From: Rugalucina vietnamica
Taxonomy: Eukaryota; Mollusca; Bivalvia; Lucinida; Lucinidae
NCBI GenBank assembly: GCA_964017185.1
Contig: OZ024884.1
Span: 999,501-1,063,500, forward strand
DNA length: 64,000 nt
Direction: 5' to 3'
Positions within the stretch are counted from its first letter, which is position 1; each line of letters begins with the position of its first letter. Made by a program: the position numbers and the translations under genes. Shown piece after piece: positions 1 to 11,039 of this stretch. Under the pieces are notes generated by a model, which did not search any database, was not told the origin of the DNA, and saw only the letters and a program-made list of their open reading frames with translations.

Positions 1-319
1 TAGTACTGCAGTGTTTTGTTTGGATGTATTACCTGGTTTTACCTTGTGAAAGGTAACTTGCAACTTCAGCACCAAGAAGAATTAAATATTCAAGCTGTTT
101 TTCATATTGCATTGAAGAAAAGCATAACATGCCACAAATTGGTGGTTCATGCTGACTGACAACCGCCTGTGACAGTTAAATTCTTGAATCACCTGAAATC
201 TATAGCAGTTATTATCCTTGAACTGGAGGATTCTCTGAAGAATTGAAATACCTTGTAGATGTCTCGAGTCTCTTGTAACAGTTAGATCTCTTGAAACTTA
301 AGAATCGCTCCCAGTTACC

Positions 320-1850
320 TCCCCTTATACTGATAATACTTCTGAAATAGAATCATATTCTATCATTGAATAGCTTTTCTAGAAAAGCTGAATGATACTT
401 TAAAAGCCACAAAAAGTTTGCTGTAATTATTGTGAATATAGTAAGCAATTTTGTACTGATGGACACACTTTGAAGTTAAACACATGATGGTATGAGATCG
501 CCATTATCATGGTCAGAAGTTTGAAATTAGAAGACATCATGAGCTCTCTTGCAGTGATTTCGATGTTTGATAGGATTGAAGAATAGTTAGCTAAATTTTA
601 TTGAAAAGTCTCTCAGCATAATTATTAAATTGTGTATCATACCAAAAGGGTTCAGAACAATTTTAATGCTATATCAAGGCATTCATGTAATGACAATAAT
701 TGTCAGTGTTGTACTGGTGAGATCAGATACAGTGTTTGTTTGGTCGAAATATTTTAAATTGGATGGTGAGATGTTGGTATAAATGAAGATGAACATGTTT
801 GAAGTGCCACAATAAACCAAAATGGTGTACAGCACATGGTTAGTGCTACTAATTCACAGGACAGTGATCCTGTTATATTTTCAGGGCCCTGGTGTATGGA
901 CGACAGTTTCAGTGGTAGTAAAGTGCACCCTACCACTGGTTTAGGCCAACGAGTTACATCGGTGCTCTCTGATGAGATGTTACTATGGGATATCACAGAT
1001 CGTGGTCCCTCACCCGTAGCGTACGCATGTACCAATGTGGTGGATGAGAAAACTCCCAAAATTAGATATGTTTACTGTCGGTCCCTTATTTGTTCCTGCC
1101 AAATGAGCAGATGGTGATATTAATTGGTTAGAACTGTTTGAAGATGAGCCTCAGGCTCTGCTCGAGAATTTGTTTGAAACTGAGTGGGGCAAGGATATCC
1201 GTGAAGATTCCTACAAAATCTTCTCTGAGCCTTGAAGAGAGATGGGTCAGGATTGTTTGAACGTTGATCATGCTGGCATGATTCAACAAGGGAAACTACT
1301 CATGGGGACAAATGGATCCAAGTCCTCGTGAGAGTTACCTGTATGACTGAGATTTCAAACATAGGCTCCTCAGGTTCTCTTCAATCTAGCATCTGTGGCA
1401 ATGGTAATTGTATAGCTAGCTGTAGCTGTAATAAAAGAATAGAGAATTACAAGTTTGGACAATAGTTTGTCCAAGATATGCTCTCATAAATGAGACTGTC
1501 GACCATAATGATACACTTATAGAAATTCCTGTATGGAATATTTTGAGCAAGCAAATGGTGAAACACTGCACCTTCTTGTATAGCTGAAGAGAGTTGGAAT
1601 CAGAACTGACAGGAATAAAGTTGATATAGCAAGTAACCAACCTAGCTTGCCTCTATTGAATAAAGTAACCATCAAAGGAGATTACTTGCCATTATTTGAA
1701 AATGATTGCCATTGAAATTTGAAGAAGCAACAAAACAAAAAGATGAATTTGTTTTGATTGAAAAACCCATTGTCTGTGTTTATTGACTACATGAATAGGA
1801 TGCCAACATACAAATATTCATGTTTATGACATCCATTGGCATATCCATTG
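320..1850 (+). pseudogene. decayed coding relic, unidentified
   Basis: No intact gene is present, but several stretches read like protein when the frame is allowed to change. Around 420-500 a frame contains Cys-x2-Cys followed by spaced His residues, resembling a worn C2H2 finger. The longest open part (836-1078) includes VTSVLSDEMLLWDITDRG. After a frame change, 1110-1238 gives an acidic, leucine-rich stretch (DINWLELFEDEPQALLENLF), interrupted by stops. Further short open pieces follow in other frames to about 1780. Stops and shifts break it at least six times, so it is a pseudogene or the worn 3' part of a gene lying to the left. I cannot name the family, and the zinc-finger resemblance is weak. 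Confidence 0.28.
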
Positions 1851-2242
1851 TTAACTTAACATTAACTTTATTTCACTCAGGTCATATACAATGACATGTG
1901 AGGTTTATACCAAGATGTTTTGGGTAATTTACTGATGATATTGTTCGCGAATGTTTTCGATAATTCCGGTACTTCCCCGAGAGCAGATAGAACAAAGTTG
2001 CCTATAAAAGTAGAAGAAGTAGAAAAGAAGAAGAAGAAGAAGGAATGAGAAAGGAAGGAAAAAGAGTGAGAGATATAAATTATCAATACTGTTATTGTTC
2101 TATATTCAATGATGATGTTGAAGATGTTATCTGTCAGAACAAGTTCAAAGGTGAGCAACTTTTGAGATTAAGCAGACTGAAGAACTACAACTTTAACTCT
2201 TATCTGAGGTTGTGGTAATGAAGATGACATATTATACTTTAC

Positions 2243-2345
2243 CGTTTGAATGAGCCTGGCTCTGTATGAGCTGAAGACTGGTCTGGCTCATCCCAATGAA
2301 TTGTGGGTGTAGGCACATACTTCACATCTAACTTCAATGGGAACC
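2243..2345 (-). CDS. candidate internal exon of an unidentified minus-strand gene
   Basis: On the minus strand this 103-bp block is bounded by a good acceptor (catttgtttcag) and a donor (gtaaag). One frame is fully open and reads FPLKLDVKYVPTPTIHWDEP, followed by about 14 more residues. The exon begins with two bases completing a codon and ends with two bases of the next. Composition looks coding: few stops, varied residues, acidic and proline-rich. No family is recognised. With the exon at 4466-4578 it suggests a minus-strand gene here, but their phases do not join directly, so other exons would have to lie between them. Confidence 0.4.
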
Positions 2346-2428
2346 CTGAAACAAATGTTTCAATTTGAGAAAGGTTATTTCAAGTAACCATTGCTGAATT
2401 CTGATACTCTAAATACAGTTTTATGCAT

Positions 2429-2484
2429 GTTCAGGAGGATGTTATGTAATTTTAAGGTTCAGGAGGATGTTATGTAATTTTGAG
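2429..2484. repeat. 28-bp unit in perfect tandem, nearly identical copies
   Basis: Two adjacent 28-bp units (2429-2456 and 2457-2484) start with gttcaggaggatgttatg and differ by about one base near the end. This is a recent local duplication in non-coding sequence. Confidence 0.85.
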
Positions 2485-2856
2485 GCCAGAAGAAACAATA
2501 CGCCACAACTGTATAGAAGCTTAGCTTTATTGCTGTGATTTCTATGTATGGTTTTGTAATCTGAACATCTCCATGAATTGAAAACAAAAGTTATGGTGCA
2601 GCTTATGTACAATGATTGTGTGTTTACCCTACAGCTCACACTGAAGTACCTGCCTGCATGGTGTCCTATGAGATTGATCACTTTGCCAACATCTGAAGCC
2701 TTGTATCTTCTGTTAACCTTTAACTTACTTACGATGTTTATAATACGCATCTCTGTCTGGATGGCGACAACTCTGAGCCTTCTGGACTGTTTATGCATAA
2801 CACCTGGATAGAAGTACCTATTAAACAAAGAAGCTGGAGGTTAGGTGATGGGAGGA

Positions 2857-2963
2857 GCCCGGTTTGCCCCATCCTGGGCTGTAAAAGCGTCCGGAAGCCC
2901 TTGTGATAACCTTTTGAGGCCCGGTTTGCCCCAATCCTGGACTGTAAAAGCATCCGGAAGCCC
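2857..2963. repeat. direct repeat of a ~45-bp unit, two copies
   Basis: A block running from gcccggtttgcccc to tccggaagccc occurs at 2857-2900 and again at 2919-2963 with a few differences, separated by 18 bases. It lies just beside a possible minus-strand acceptor near 2814. Confidence 0.8.
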
Positions 2964-2969
2964 CATGTG

Positions 2970-4460
2970 CTATTAGGTCTTCATAGCTACTAAGCCATTC
3001 ATCAGGATGAAGAAGAATTCACTATATTTGAGACTGGTATGGGATTCCTATTGATGTTTGAAGATTACTCTCTAAGATGAAAACCAGTACTATCCGTTAA
3101 ATGATGCCAGATGTACAGACAAGATTCGCATTTGAAATTTATTCGCGCTTAATCAAAATACTGAAATTTCTATCAAATAGTTTAATCGCGTACAAATAAT
3201 CTGATGGAGACAGGAACTATGGACAATCTACACTATCTACAGAGATGACAATACTGGAATTTAGTTTACGTTAGATAGTTTTAGATAATTTAGATATTAA
3301 GTGTATGCAAAATAATTTGTTTTTAAATTTTGTTTAGGAAACCTGATGTACATTTGTTTTTCACCATTAAGATTAAATAATTTTGTACCTTTTTGAACAT
3401 GTTTTTAGCTTAAAAGTTACAGTTACTAATAACCATGTTGCTTGTTTATTACCTACTATAATTACTGTCTGAGTAGGAATCCATATTCATATGCATAGTC
3501 TGTCTGGATTGGTTGTCTCAATTTCTTGGAATCTGTAAAATATTTAAAGTTAAAATTTTGTCTTGGAGAAAAACTCAAAATTCAACTTTTAATTATTAAA
3601 AGTATCATGGAAATGTCTATATTTTTGTAATATGTTGAGCAGATGAATTTCATATCTCTACGCTAAACTTTGTCATTGTACATATATGGTAACAGATGCC
3701 TGTTTTGGATCTTAAAGAGCAGATAAAACCATGATGTAAAGAGGTAAACCATAAGTGACAGATTAAACAAATGTTGTTTAGGAAGGAACAATTGCTATTA
3801 ATCTGTACTTAAATTGTTCCAATTGGCCTGAAGTAGATTTTATTGTGATGTGACGGTGTCAGTTTTTAAAAGTGTAATATGTCAACTTTCTGTTTTGCTG
3901 AAGTAGTGACTATATTAAGTCATTGTATGGTATAGATAGCAGTATGGTGTAGTTTAAGATTTTAAGTCATCGCCTTTAAAATGTAAATGTGTCAGGGACA
4001 GTAACTTTTGATTTTGTGTTACTGTCATAAAAGATCTGTATCTTTTCTTACTTAGCACTATTGTAAAGAAATGGTTAATGCTCACATATAGCCAAGTGCT
4101 ATTAGCTCTGATAATTAATTTTATTGTGTTTTTCATTTATTGATTGACTTAAATGTGAAGCATTTGGAATCTTTTGCTTCTTTTATCCTCATTCAAACTA
4201 GTAGTAAACTGTTCGAGTCACAATAATAATTTTCATGACAGTTAAATTGTGGGAATGAGTGGATGATGATATGAAAAATTAAATTTGTCTTAAGATATTT
4301 AAACACATGACTTAGGGACTGAGTGCTATAGTTTGTTCTTGTATAGTACAATGTATGTATAATATTGATGATTTTTATTATGCATGCTGAGTAAATGATT
4401 GCAATTTATTGTTTCATTATGGTCTGATTAAATTTAACATACATGTACCTCCTGTTGAAA
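2970..4460. other. AT-rich non-coding sequence
   Basis: No gene, repeat family or structured element is recognised here. A weak minus-strand acceptor (atattttacag) near 3533 is followed by about 20 open codons and then a stop. That is too little to call an exon. Confidence 0.5.
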
Positions 4461-4465
4461 CTTAC

Positions 4466-4578
4466 CTGTTCTGAATCTCTGTGTCCATGCAGTGAGGTGT
4501 CATCTGAGTAGGTATATAGTGATGATAGGCTGTCAAAGTACAAATTGCAATCATATGCGCTCATCATGCTTCCTGGAT
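4466..4578 (-). CDS. candidate internal exon of an unidentified minus-strand gene
   Basis: This 113-bp minus-strand block has a clean acceptor (attttacag) and a strong donor (CAG followed by gtaagt). The open frame reads DPGSMMSAYDCNLYFDSLSS followed by about 18 residues ending GHRDSEQ. It is rich in Tyr, Ser and Asp, as in intracellular tails or disordered linkers. It starts with two bases completing a codon and ends in phase 0. No family is recognised. The open frame runs past both splice sites, so the borders rest on the splice consensus alone. Confidence 0.42.
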
Positions 4579-5805
4579 CTGTAAAATGATTTATGTAAAA
4601 TGAATAATCATATGTATTAGAGCAATTTCTTGTACATGTATAAAACAAAATAACAAGTTCAATTTAATGGTAAGCTTTTTGAAGTTACTGTAGCATTGTA
4701 TGGAAAGTCAGTCTGTATGCAAAGAACATTTATATGTTGCTTCATAAATTTATTTGTCAGATTTGTATGATCAAATAGTATGCAAATAAGTATAGAAAAT
4801 TTTGAAAATGTTTTAGATTGTTGCTGTATATGTTAATTGTTGGTGTGCTGGCTACTAATCTCACTTGGAACCAATGTCTTAGTATTTTCGAGACAAATGG
4901 CATGAGTGTTTGTATGGGTCTATTATTTGGTTGGTCAACCATGCATTCTAACTTCTGTCTTGTTGTTTCCGAATGATATTATCATGCCATTTTATTAGTT
5001 GTAGACTAACTAGAGTTTTGTTGTGTCATGGCAAGATTGATAAGCCTTAGAGAAATGACTAAGGTCATCTTCTGTGAGATTTATCTCGACTTTACATATT
5101 CCAGGTGGGATGAGAGATAAACCAATCATATTTCTAATTGTTGAATGAATGTATGCTTTGTATTAATGATTCTGAATATAATAAATTAATGATTCCTAAA
5201 TTAATTCTATTATAAATCTGAATGCAAAAATGTGTAATTTACTAGTATTTAATGCTGTCGGTGTAAATGCAAAATACTTACATTTGCCTTCAAATGAATC
5301 TAGAAAATACATGCTTTAACTTCATTTTGTAACTTTGTATTGTCTCATTCCAAAGTTGTATAATATTGTTGTGTCTGTTGCTGTAATTGCACACACTTTA
5401 AGGGCTTAATTGACAATCTACAGTTTTAATTTTAAGACCATTTTGTGACAGAACTTATCACAAGTTATCATATATAACAATAGATATGTCACTGAGACTT
5501 TTTCCAAGTTTAATGAAAATTAGTTTTGAACATTGGTATGTGTATTAAGTTACTGTGAATGATTGAATGTAAAAGTAACAGCCATTAGCCTATTGCCACA
5601 TCTGAATCTTCAAAATTTCTTCAGAAATGTAAATTTTTCGATTTAATATGTACTTACGTGTCGCTCTTCATGGGGACCATGTCCTGTGGGAGAGGGGGCT
5701 AATGTTACGGAACTAGCCTCAGCCAGGCTACTGTCTGTTACTTTCTTAGTTTTTCGGCACGAAAATAGGTTCATGTCGGACGATCGTATTTGGAATATGC
5801 TGTGC
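4579..5805. other. AT-rich non-coding sequence
   Basis: No gene is supported. A short minus-strand open frame (4757-4942, starting MVDQPNNRP) has no splice or family support. The sequence ends at the hexamer tail of the LINE inserted at 5806. Confidence 0.5.
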
Positions 5806-8462
5806 CAGAATCAGAATCAGAATCAGAATAGTTTACTGGTGAAACGTCAAATTGACAATACTACACCAGGGGGGGATGGGGCTTGACCGGAGGGGATTAG
5901 TCCCGAGCTCTCACAAGAGAAGTAAATTTAGACACACAATCATCTGACAATTCAGCAGAGGAGATCAGAGAATCAGGGAGTTCATTCCAATCTCTAATGG
6001 TCTGGGGGAAGAAACTGTGTAAATAGGCATTTGTACTTGCTGAAGGTATCTGAAATGCCAAGGAGTGTTGATTCCTACAACGCCTATTTTTGGGGATAAG
6101 GTCATCCGTGGGTATTTTTGCTCTCCCTTTTAGACCTTTGTAAAGTAATATAATTCTATTATCCTTCCTTCTTTTCTGCAGGGATTCCCATTTTAGTTTT
6201 TTAAGGATGCCAGTCATACTACCTTTTTCATATGTATAGTTCCTAGTTACAAACCTAGCCGCACGCTTTTGCACCTTCTCCAAATCATCTATCAAACCTT
6301 CATAATGAGGGTCCCAAACTGAGCTACCATATTCAAGAATAGGTCTCACCAGACCTTTATAGGCAGCTTCTCTCACTTCTTGGGGGCAAGAAAACAGATT
6401 TCGTCTCAAAAAACCAAGGGTCCTATTGGCTTTGGTACACACATTGCTGATGTGAGTATTCCATTTTAAATCCTTAGTTATTGTTACACCAAGATATTTG
6501 ATACTCTCAACATTTTCCAACACAGTACCCTCAAGCTTGTAAGAAGCCTGAATTTTACTAGTACGTTTATTTGTCAGCTGCATCATGTTGCACTTGACAG
6601 GTTGAAATCTCATACCCCATTTCCTGGCCCAACTACCTAATCGATCAATATCCTTCTGAAGTTTCACTGTATCCTCCACATTCTTAATTTCACGATAACA
6701 AACACAATCATCAGCAAAGAGTCTGATTTCCGATTCAATATCTGAGGTGATATCATTTATATGCAACGAAAACAACAAGGGGCCAAGAACGGTGCCCTGT
6801 GGGACACCAGATACAACAGGAGCCCAGTCTGATTTAACGCCATTAACCACAACTCTTTGTTGTCTATAGCAAAGGAAGGCATCAATCCATTTAATTGTCT
6901 TCCCACCAATTCCATAACTGAACAATTTGCTTTTAAGGAGTTCATGCGGAGGAGTGTCAAAAGCTTTTTCGAAATCCAAGATAAATGTGTCAACCTGACC
7001 TTGATTGTCTAAGATTTTTGCCCAGTCATCAATCACTGTAGCTAACTGGGTTTCACAACTGTGGGATTTCCTGAATGCATGTTGCCTGTCTGACAAAAGT
7101 TTATGATGATCCAAATGGGACATGATATTAGAACACACTATATGTTCCAGAAGTTTGCAGGGTACGCAGGTCAAGGAAACTGGACGATAGTTGCAAGCAA
7201 GAGACCTGTCAGCCTTTTTGAACAGGGGACAAATGTTTGCTAAAGACCATTCTTTGGGGATTTCACCCGAGTCTATTGACTGTTGAAAAAGATGTGCAAA
7301 AACAGGACCTAGCTCAGATGCCAATTCCTTAAGGACTCTGGGATGAAGCTCATCAGGACCTAAAGCTTTCGACGGGTTCAAACCTTTCAGAAGTTTTGTG
7401 ACACCTTCTTTGGATACCACTATGTCTTCCATAAACGGGGCTTTTCTATTCAGAAGAGGGACCTGGCTATGTTCAGTTTTGGTGAACACATCCGTAAACT
7501 GACCATTGAATTCACCAGCCTTTTCAAAATCTGATTCAGCAAGACCACTTCCATTTCGCTTTTCCAAAGGGGGGATACCTTGAACATCTTTTTTCTGACT
7601 ATTTATGTACCGATAAAAATCTCTTGGATTAGCCTTAACATCACCAACCAAGTTATTTACATACAACTCATGCTGTTTTCTGATATCTGCTTTGATTTCT
7701 CTTCTCAAAGTTTCAAATTTCGTTCTAAATTTTGCATTCCCAGTTTTCTTCGCTTTAGCGTGAGTTGCATTTTTTCTACGAATCTTTCTTCTTATTTCAG
7801 GAGTTAACCATGGGACTGAGGAAACTGAGCGACTAGTCTTTGATGGGATATGTTTATCCACTGATTCCTGGATAAAAGATGTGATCAAATTAAAGTTTTC
7901 TTGAACCGACCGTGTGCCAGAGTAACCGTTGAAATATTTCTCCTTTGCAAATTTAAGGGCATCACCTTTCATAGATTCATAATCACCTTTCTGATATTTA
8001 TACACCTTTCTCTTAGGTTTCTTGATGGGGGGAATAACTATTTTCAAAGTTCCAGAGACAATGTCATGATCACTAAGCCTGTCCGGGGAATGAATATCAA
8101 CAAATTGTCCGGGAAGTGAAGTGATAATCAAATCCAATGTGTTTTGTCCTCTTGTGGGGAAGTGCACTACCTGTTCCAATTCGTGGTCACTTATAAGTTC
8201 TACCAACTTTGCACCTTCAGACACGCTCAATGAAAAACCTAGTTTGTTGAGTCTATCTGGCCAAACAATATCTCTGAAGTTGAAATCACCCATGACATGG
8301 ACCGAGGGGGGTTTGTTTCCTTTATGTAAAGTTTTCACCTTTTCAAGTTGGTCTTTGAATAACTCAAGTTCCTCTATCTTACCATCTGGAGGTCGATACC
8401 AACTTGCCACAAAATGGGAAGTTTTGTTCGCAAATACCTTTACCCAACTTTGATGGCTAAAT
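5806..8462 (-). mobile_element. LINE A, copy 1 (CR1/jockey-like non-LTR retrotransposon), 5' truncated
   Basis: The element lies on the minus strand. Its 3' end is a short hexamer run (CAGAAT repeated at 5806-5829 on the + strand), and its 5' end is cut inside the endonuclease domain near 8462, where an upstream stop ends the open frame. A second copy of the family at 19408-21222 has a matching 3' tail (ATTCAG hexamers) and the same preceding text (ccagtaaactattc), which fixes the 3' end. Assignment to the CR1/jockey group rests on the RT sequence and hexamer tail and is not exact. Confidence 0.85.
5897..8410 (-). CDS. LINE endonuclease (partial) and reverse transcriptase
   Basis: This is an uninterrupted 837-residue open frame. 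The N terminus holds the second half of an apurinic-type endonuclease: GDFN at residues 41-44, a DLIITS strand, and SDHDIV near 131. The reverse transcriptase follows, with motif A FILDFEKAFD near residue 478, the SGVPQGTVLGPLLFS motif, and the catalytic FADD near 563. The thumb and a conserved C-terminal region (LEYGSSVWDP, FFPQTIRDWNELPDSL) complete it. The listed Met is the first in frame; the frame continues upstream a further 17 or so codons. The front half of the endonuclease and any ORF1 are missing, so this copy cannot work alone. The intact frame suggests a fairly young insertion. Confidence 0.9.
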   Translation of the reverse strand: MASWYRPPDGKIEELELFKDQLEKVKTLHKGNKPPSVHVMGDFNFRDIVWPDRLNKLGFSLSVSEGAKLVELISDHELEQVVHFPTRGQNTLDLIITSLPGQFVDIHSPDRLSDHDIVSGTLKIVIPPIKKPKRKVYKYQKGDYESMKGDALKFAKEKYFNGYSGTRSVQENFNLITSFIQESVDKHIPSKTSRSVSSVPWLTPEIRRKIRRKNATHAKAKKTGNAKFRTKFETLRREIKADIRKQHELYVNNLVGDVKANPRDFYRYINSQKKDVQGIPPLEKRNGSGLAESDFEKAGEFNGQFTDVFTKTEHSQVPLLNRKAPFMEDIVVSKEGVTKLLKGLNPSKALGPDELHPRVLKELASELGPVFAHLFQQSIDSGEIPKEWSLANICPLFKKADRSLACNYRPVSLTCVPCKLLEHIVCSNIMSHLDHHKLLSDRQHAFRKSHSCETQLATVIDDWAKILDNQGQVDTFILDFEKAFDTPPHELLKSKLFSYGIGGKTIKWIDAFLCYRQQRVVVNGVKSDWAPVVSGVPQGTVLGPLLFSLHINDITSDIESEIRLFADDCVCYREIKNVEDTVKLQKDIDRLGSWARKWGMRFQPVKCNMMQLTNKRTSKIQASYKLEGTVLENVESIKYLGVTITKDLKWNTHISNVCTKANRTLGFLRRNLFSCPQEVREAAYKGLVRPILEYGSSVWDPHYEGLIDDLEKVQKRAARFVTRNYTYEKGSMTGILKKLKWESLQKRRKDNRIILLYKGLKGRAKIPTDDLIPKNRRCRNQHSLAFQIPSASTNAYLHSFFPQTIRDWNELPDSLISSAELSDDCVSKFTSLVRARD

Positions 8463-8654
8463 TAACCATCTTATACGAGTCACTGAGCGTTCTCCGGGTG
8501 TGATGTGTTAGAATTACCTGTAAACATGATAATCTGACCCTAATTTAGTGGTTTTATGCCGTCGTTTCGCTGTATTTTGCTCATTTTAGTGCAATTCGTC
8601 CGTTGTTTATTCACCTTCGATCATTCGGAATCACTCGGTATCACTCGGGTTTTT

Positions 8655-10450
8655 CCGGCAATGGTGACGACTCTATGTAGTCTTTACAGTGATGCAACGT
8701 CCTCAGTGAAGTGGATGGGAAGACTCTCGAGCCCATTTGTGATAAAACAGGGCGTCAGACAAGGCGGTGTTCTATCTACTCTTCACTATAAGCTATTTAA
8801 CAATGACTTACTCCACATGCTTGAGAGCTTGGGACTAGGAGCTTTTATTGGACATATCAATTGCTGTGCCCCTACATGTGCAGATGATGTAGCACTCCTT
8901 GGACTCTGTAAGAAGCATTTATGGGAACTGCTGTACATTGTGTGGTTCTATAAAGGAAGGGAGCGCTATCTTATAAATGCACAAAAGTCTGTTGAGGTCC
9001 TGCTGAGCCTATTTAAGAAGTTGTTGGATATGGAACAAGTGACACTTGATGATATTCCGATCCCTCAGGAGAGTGATACAGTGCATCTGGGAGTGGATAG
9101 AAATCTGAAGGGCAATGGAAATACAGAGAAGAAGGCGCAAATTGGACGGCGAACGATGTATGCTTTGATGGGTGCAGGCGCATATGGGAACTCAGGTCTG
9201 AATCCTTTGGTGTCATCCAAGATGTGGAAAACTTTTGCGCTACCAAGGATGTTGTATGGACTAGAGGTGTGTAATCTGCGCCAGGCGGACATTGAGCAGT
9301 TGGAATCGGTCCAAAGAGGCATTCTGAGGAGGATTCAGTGTCTACCTGATAGAGTGGCTATTGCTGCTGTTTATGGACTGTTAGGTATACGCCCTATTGA
9401 ACAAGAACTGGACATTAGGAAGCTGAGCTTGTTTGCTACCGTGATGTTCGATGAAGCCTCACTTGAACATGAAATTGCACAACGGCAGTTTGCAGTGAAA
9501 GATATTAACTCAGACAGTTGGTTCATGCAATGTAACCTGCTCCTGCATAAATATGGGCTGTCTAGTGCATATCTTATCAAGGATAGCCTTCAGACCAAGG
9601 GGGCTTTAAAGGAAGCAATTTCAAGGGGGGTGGATAAGTATGTTCAGCAACAATGGCATGAGGATGCCCAGTCTAAATCAACCTTGAAGTACCTCAACAT
9701 TGACCATTGTAAGGCTGGCAGTGTTCATAATGTCTGGAAGTTGACAAGTCATAGTACTAGAGATGTTCGTAGAGCTCAGATTAAGGTTAAGCTCCTAACA
9801 GGGTCATACATCCTACAATCAAGTCGTTCCAAGTTTAGTAAGAGCACGATTTCGGATACATGCTTGCTCTGTAAGGTTGCGCCTGAGGATTTGAAGCATT
9901 TTTTGCTCGACTGTTCCCGGTTGCAGTCTGTTAGATCGACTTATATCCACGACATTGAGCAAATCCTTTTGCGTGTAGTCCCTGATCACGCGGCACAGTT
10001 GCTGACAAATAAGGAACGGCTGTGCTGCGTCATCATGGACTGTACGATTCTGGCAGATGCGGTCAGTGGTGACCTTTGGGAGGGGCTTATTAATGATATG
10101 GAAGTTGTGAGCAGAAACCTTTGTTTTGCTCTTCACTTGAAGAGAACCACATTATTGAGTGAACATAATTAGGGAGTAGTAAGCATTAATTATCTTAAGG
10201 GCCTTTTATACTAAAGATCTAAATTGCATCCATAGGTTAAAGTAATGTAAGCATTAATTAAGTTTTCTATAAAGTAGGTTTTTATGTACATTTTTTTATG
10301 CTGTAGTTGAGCAATGTCTCCTTAGTTGACATGGTTTAATGTGCATATTGTAAATATGTTAAGATTTAGGTGGAGGGTAACCCGTCTTCTGAGAGGCCAT
10401 TGTCCAAGTCGGCATACTGCATGGTGGAAATAGAGTATTCTCGACCGAGG
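8655..10450 (+). mobile_element. LINE B, 5' truncated, different lineage
   Basis: A second LINE lies on the + strand about 200 bp from LINE A, in opposite orientation. It starts inside the RT domain and carries its C-terminal region and a 3' untranslated tail. The 3' border is not sharp: no terminal simple repeat is clear, and the end near 10450 is an estimate. Confidence 0.7.
8661..10172 (+). CDS. LINE reverse transcriptase C-terminal half with zinc knuckle
   Basis: The open frame extends upstream to 8556, but residues before the Met at 8661 look like flanking sequence, so I start where RT homology begins. It contains IKQGVRQGGVLS (RT motif B region), the catalytic motif as CADDVALL near residue 73 (a variant of YADD/FADD), a long C-terminal region, and a Cys-Cys-His-Cys knuckle (CLLCKVAPEDLKHFLLDC) near residues 402-419, typical of LINE C termini. 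RT motif A and the endonuclease are missing. No stop or shift interrupts 504 codons, so decay is slight. It is only distantly like LINE A. Confidence 0.85.
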   Translation: MVTTLCSLYSDATSSVKWMGRLSSPFVIKQGVRQGGVLSTLHYKLFNNDLLHMLESLGLGAFIGHINCCAPTCADDVALLGLCKKHLWELLYIVWFYKGRERYLINAQKSVEVLLSLFKKLLDMEQVTLDDIPIPQESDTVHLGVDRNLKGNGNTEKKAQIGRRTMYALMGAGAYGNSGLNPLVSSKMWKTFALPRMLYGLEVCNLRQADIEQLESVQRGILRRIQCLPDRVAIAAVYGLLGIRPIEQELDIRKLSLFATVMFDEASLEHEIAQRQFAVKDINSDSWFMQCNLLLHKYGLSSAYLIKDSLQTKGALKEAISRGVDKYVQQQWHEDAQSKSTLKYLNIDHCKAGSVHNVWKLTSHSTRDVRRAQIKVKLLTGSYILQSSRSKFSKSTISDTCLLCKVAPEDLKHFLLDCSRLQSVRSTYIHDIEQILLRVVPDHAAQLLTNKERLCCVIMDCTILADAVSGDLWEGLINDMEVVSRNLCFALHLKRTTLLSEHN

Positions 10451-10814
10451 ATCCAGCGATTAACATTAATTGTGTCCCCACGTCCTAGAGTGTATACGCG
10501 GATGTTACTGGGAGGAAAACAGAACTAGAGATTGTTGGTCTATGAAGATTTCTTAGCCTACTCTGTGAAATAGCGGGGTTGGACTTGAAGCAGTTATTTG
10601 AACATTATTTTTGAAAGGCACCTGTAAACAGGATACTATTCTGTAGCCGCGAGGTCTTGCCCTTAGTTGTTGCCCTGAGAGAATCCTAATGCGTCTCAAG
10701 TGCTGAACTATAAACGCTGCCTCGTAAATGTAATGTTAATAAAGTATAAAGTTAGAAAAAACTCAAGAAGATACGTATATACTACGGTGACCCTATCAAG
10801 GGTGGAACCCCTTT
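10173..10814. other. LINE B tail and unassigned sequence
   Basis: The first ~280 bases are probably the LINE B 3' untranslated region. The rest shows no gene or recognised repeat. Confidence 0.4.
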
Positions 10815-10838
10815 ATACAGATACAGATACAGATACAG
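10815..10838. repeat. CAGATA microsatellite
   Basis: Four copies of a 6-bp unit. Hexamer tails end the LINE A copies in this window, so this may mark the 3' end of another retroelement, but no coding part is attached. Confidence 0.8.
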
Positions 10839-10907
10839 GTGAAAGTCGTTTCGCGCCACACCATTGCACGCGCACCATCATTGCTGCACGCGCTATCGCT
10901 CCGCGAC

Positions 10908-10915
10908 TATATAAG
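10908..10915 (+). promoter_or_regulatory. TATA-like box in a GC-rich island
   Basis: TATATAAG lies in locally GC-rich sequence (cgcgctatcgctccgcgac upstream), unlike the AT-rich surroundings. No coding exon follows. The CACCAT/ATGGTG array begins about 130 bp downstream, so it could be a transposon promoter or chance. Confidence 0.25.
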
Positions 10916-11039
10916 TAGCGTCACACCAGCGGAACGTCATTAGTGTGTCTCGGCACTAATCAGAACACATCTTGTTCAAGAGCTTGAAATAGCTCTAGGC
11001 ACCTGTCACCATGCTGGACAGGCGCTGCTATAGGCCTTT

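Noticed and set aside
2720..2814. A minus-strand exon with acceptor ttgtttaatag and donor gtaagt (YFYPGVMHKQSRR).
   Set aside because: The splice sites are good, but the reading phase fits neither neighbouring candidate exon and two frames are equally open, so it is left as unproven.
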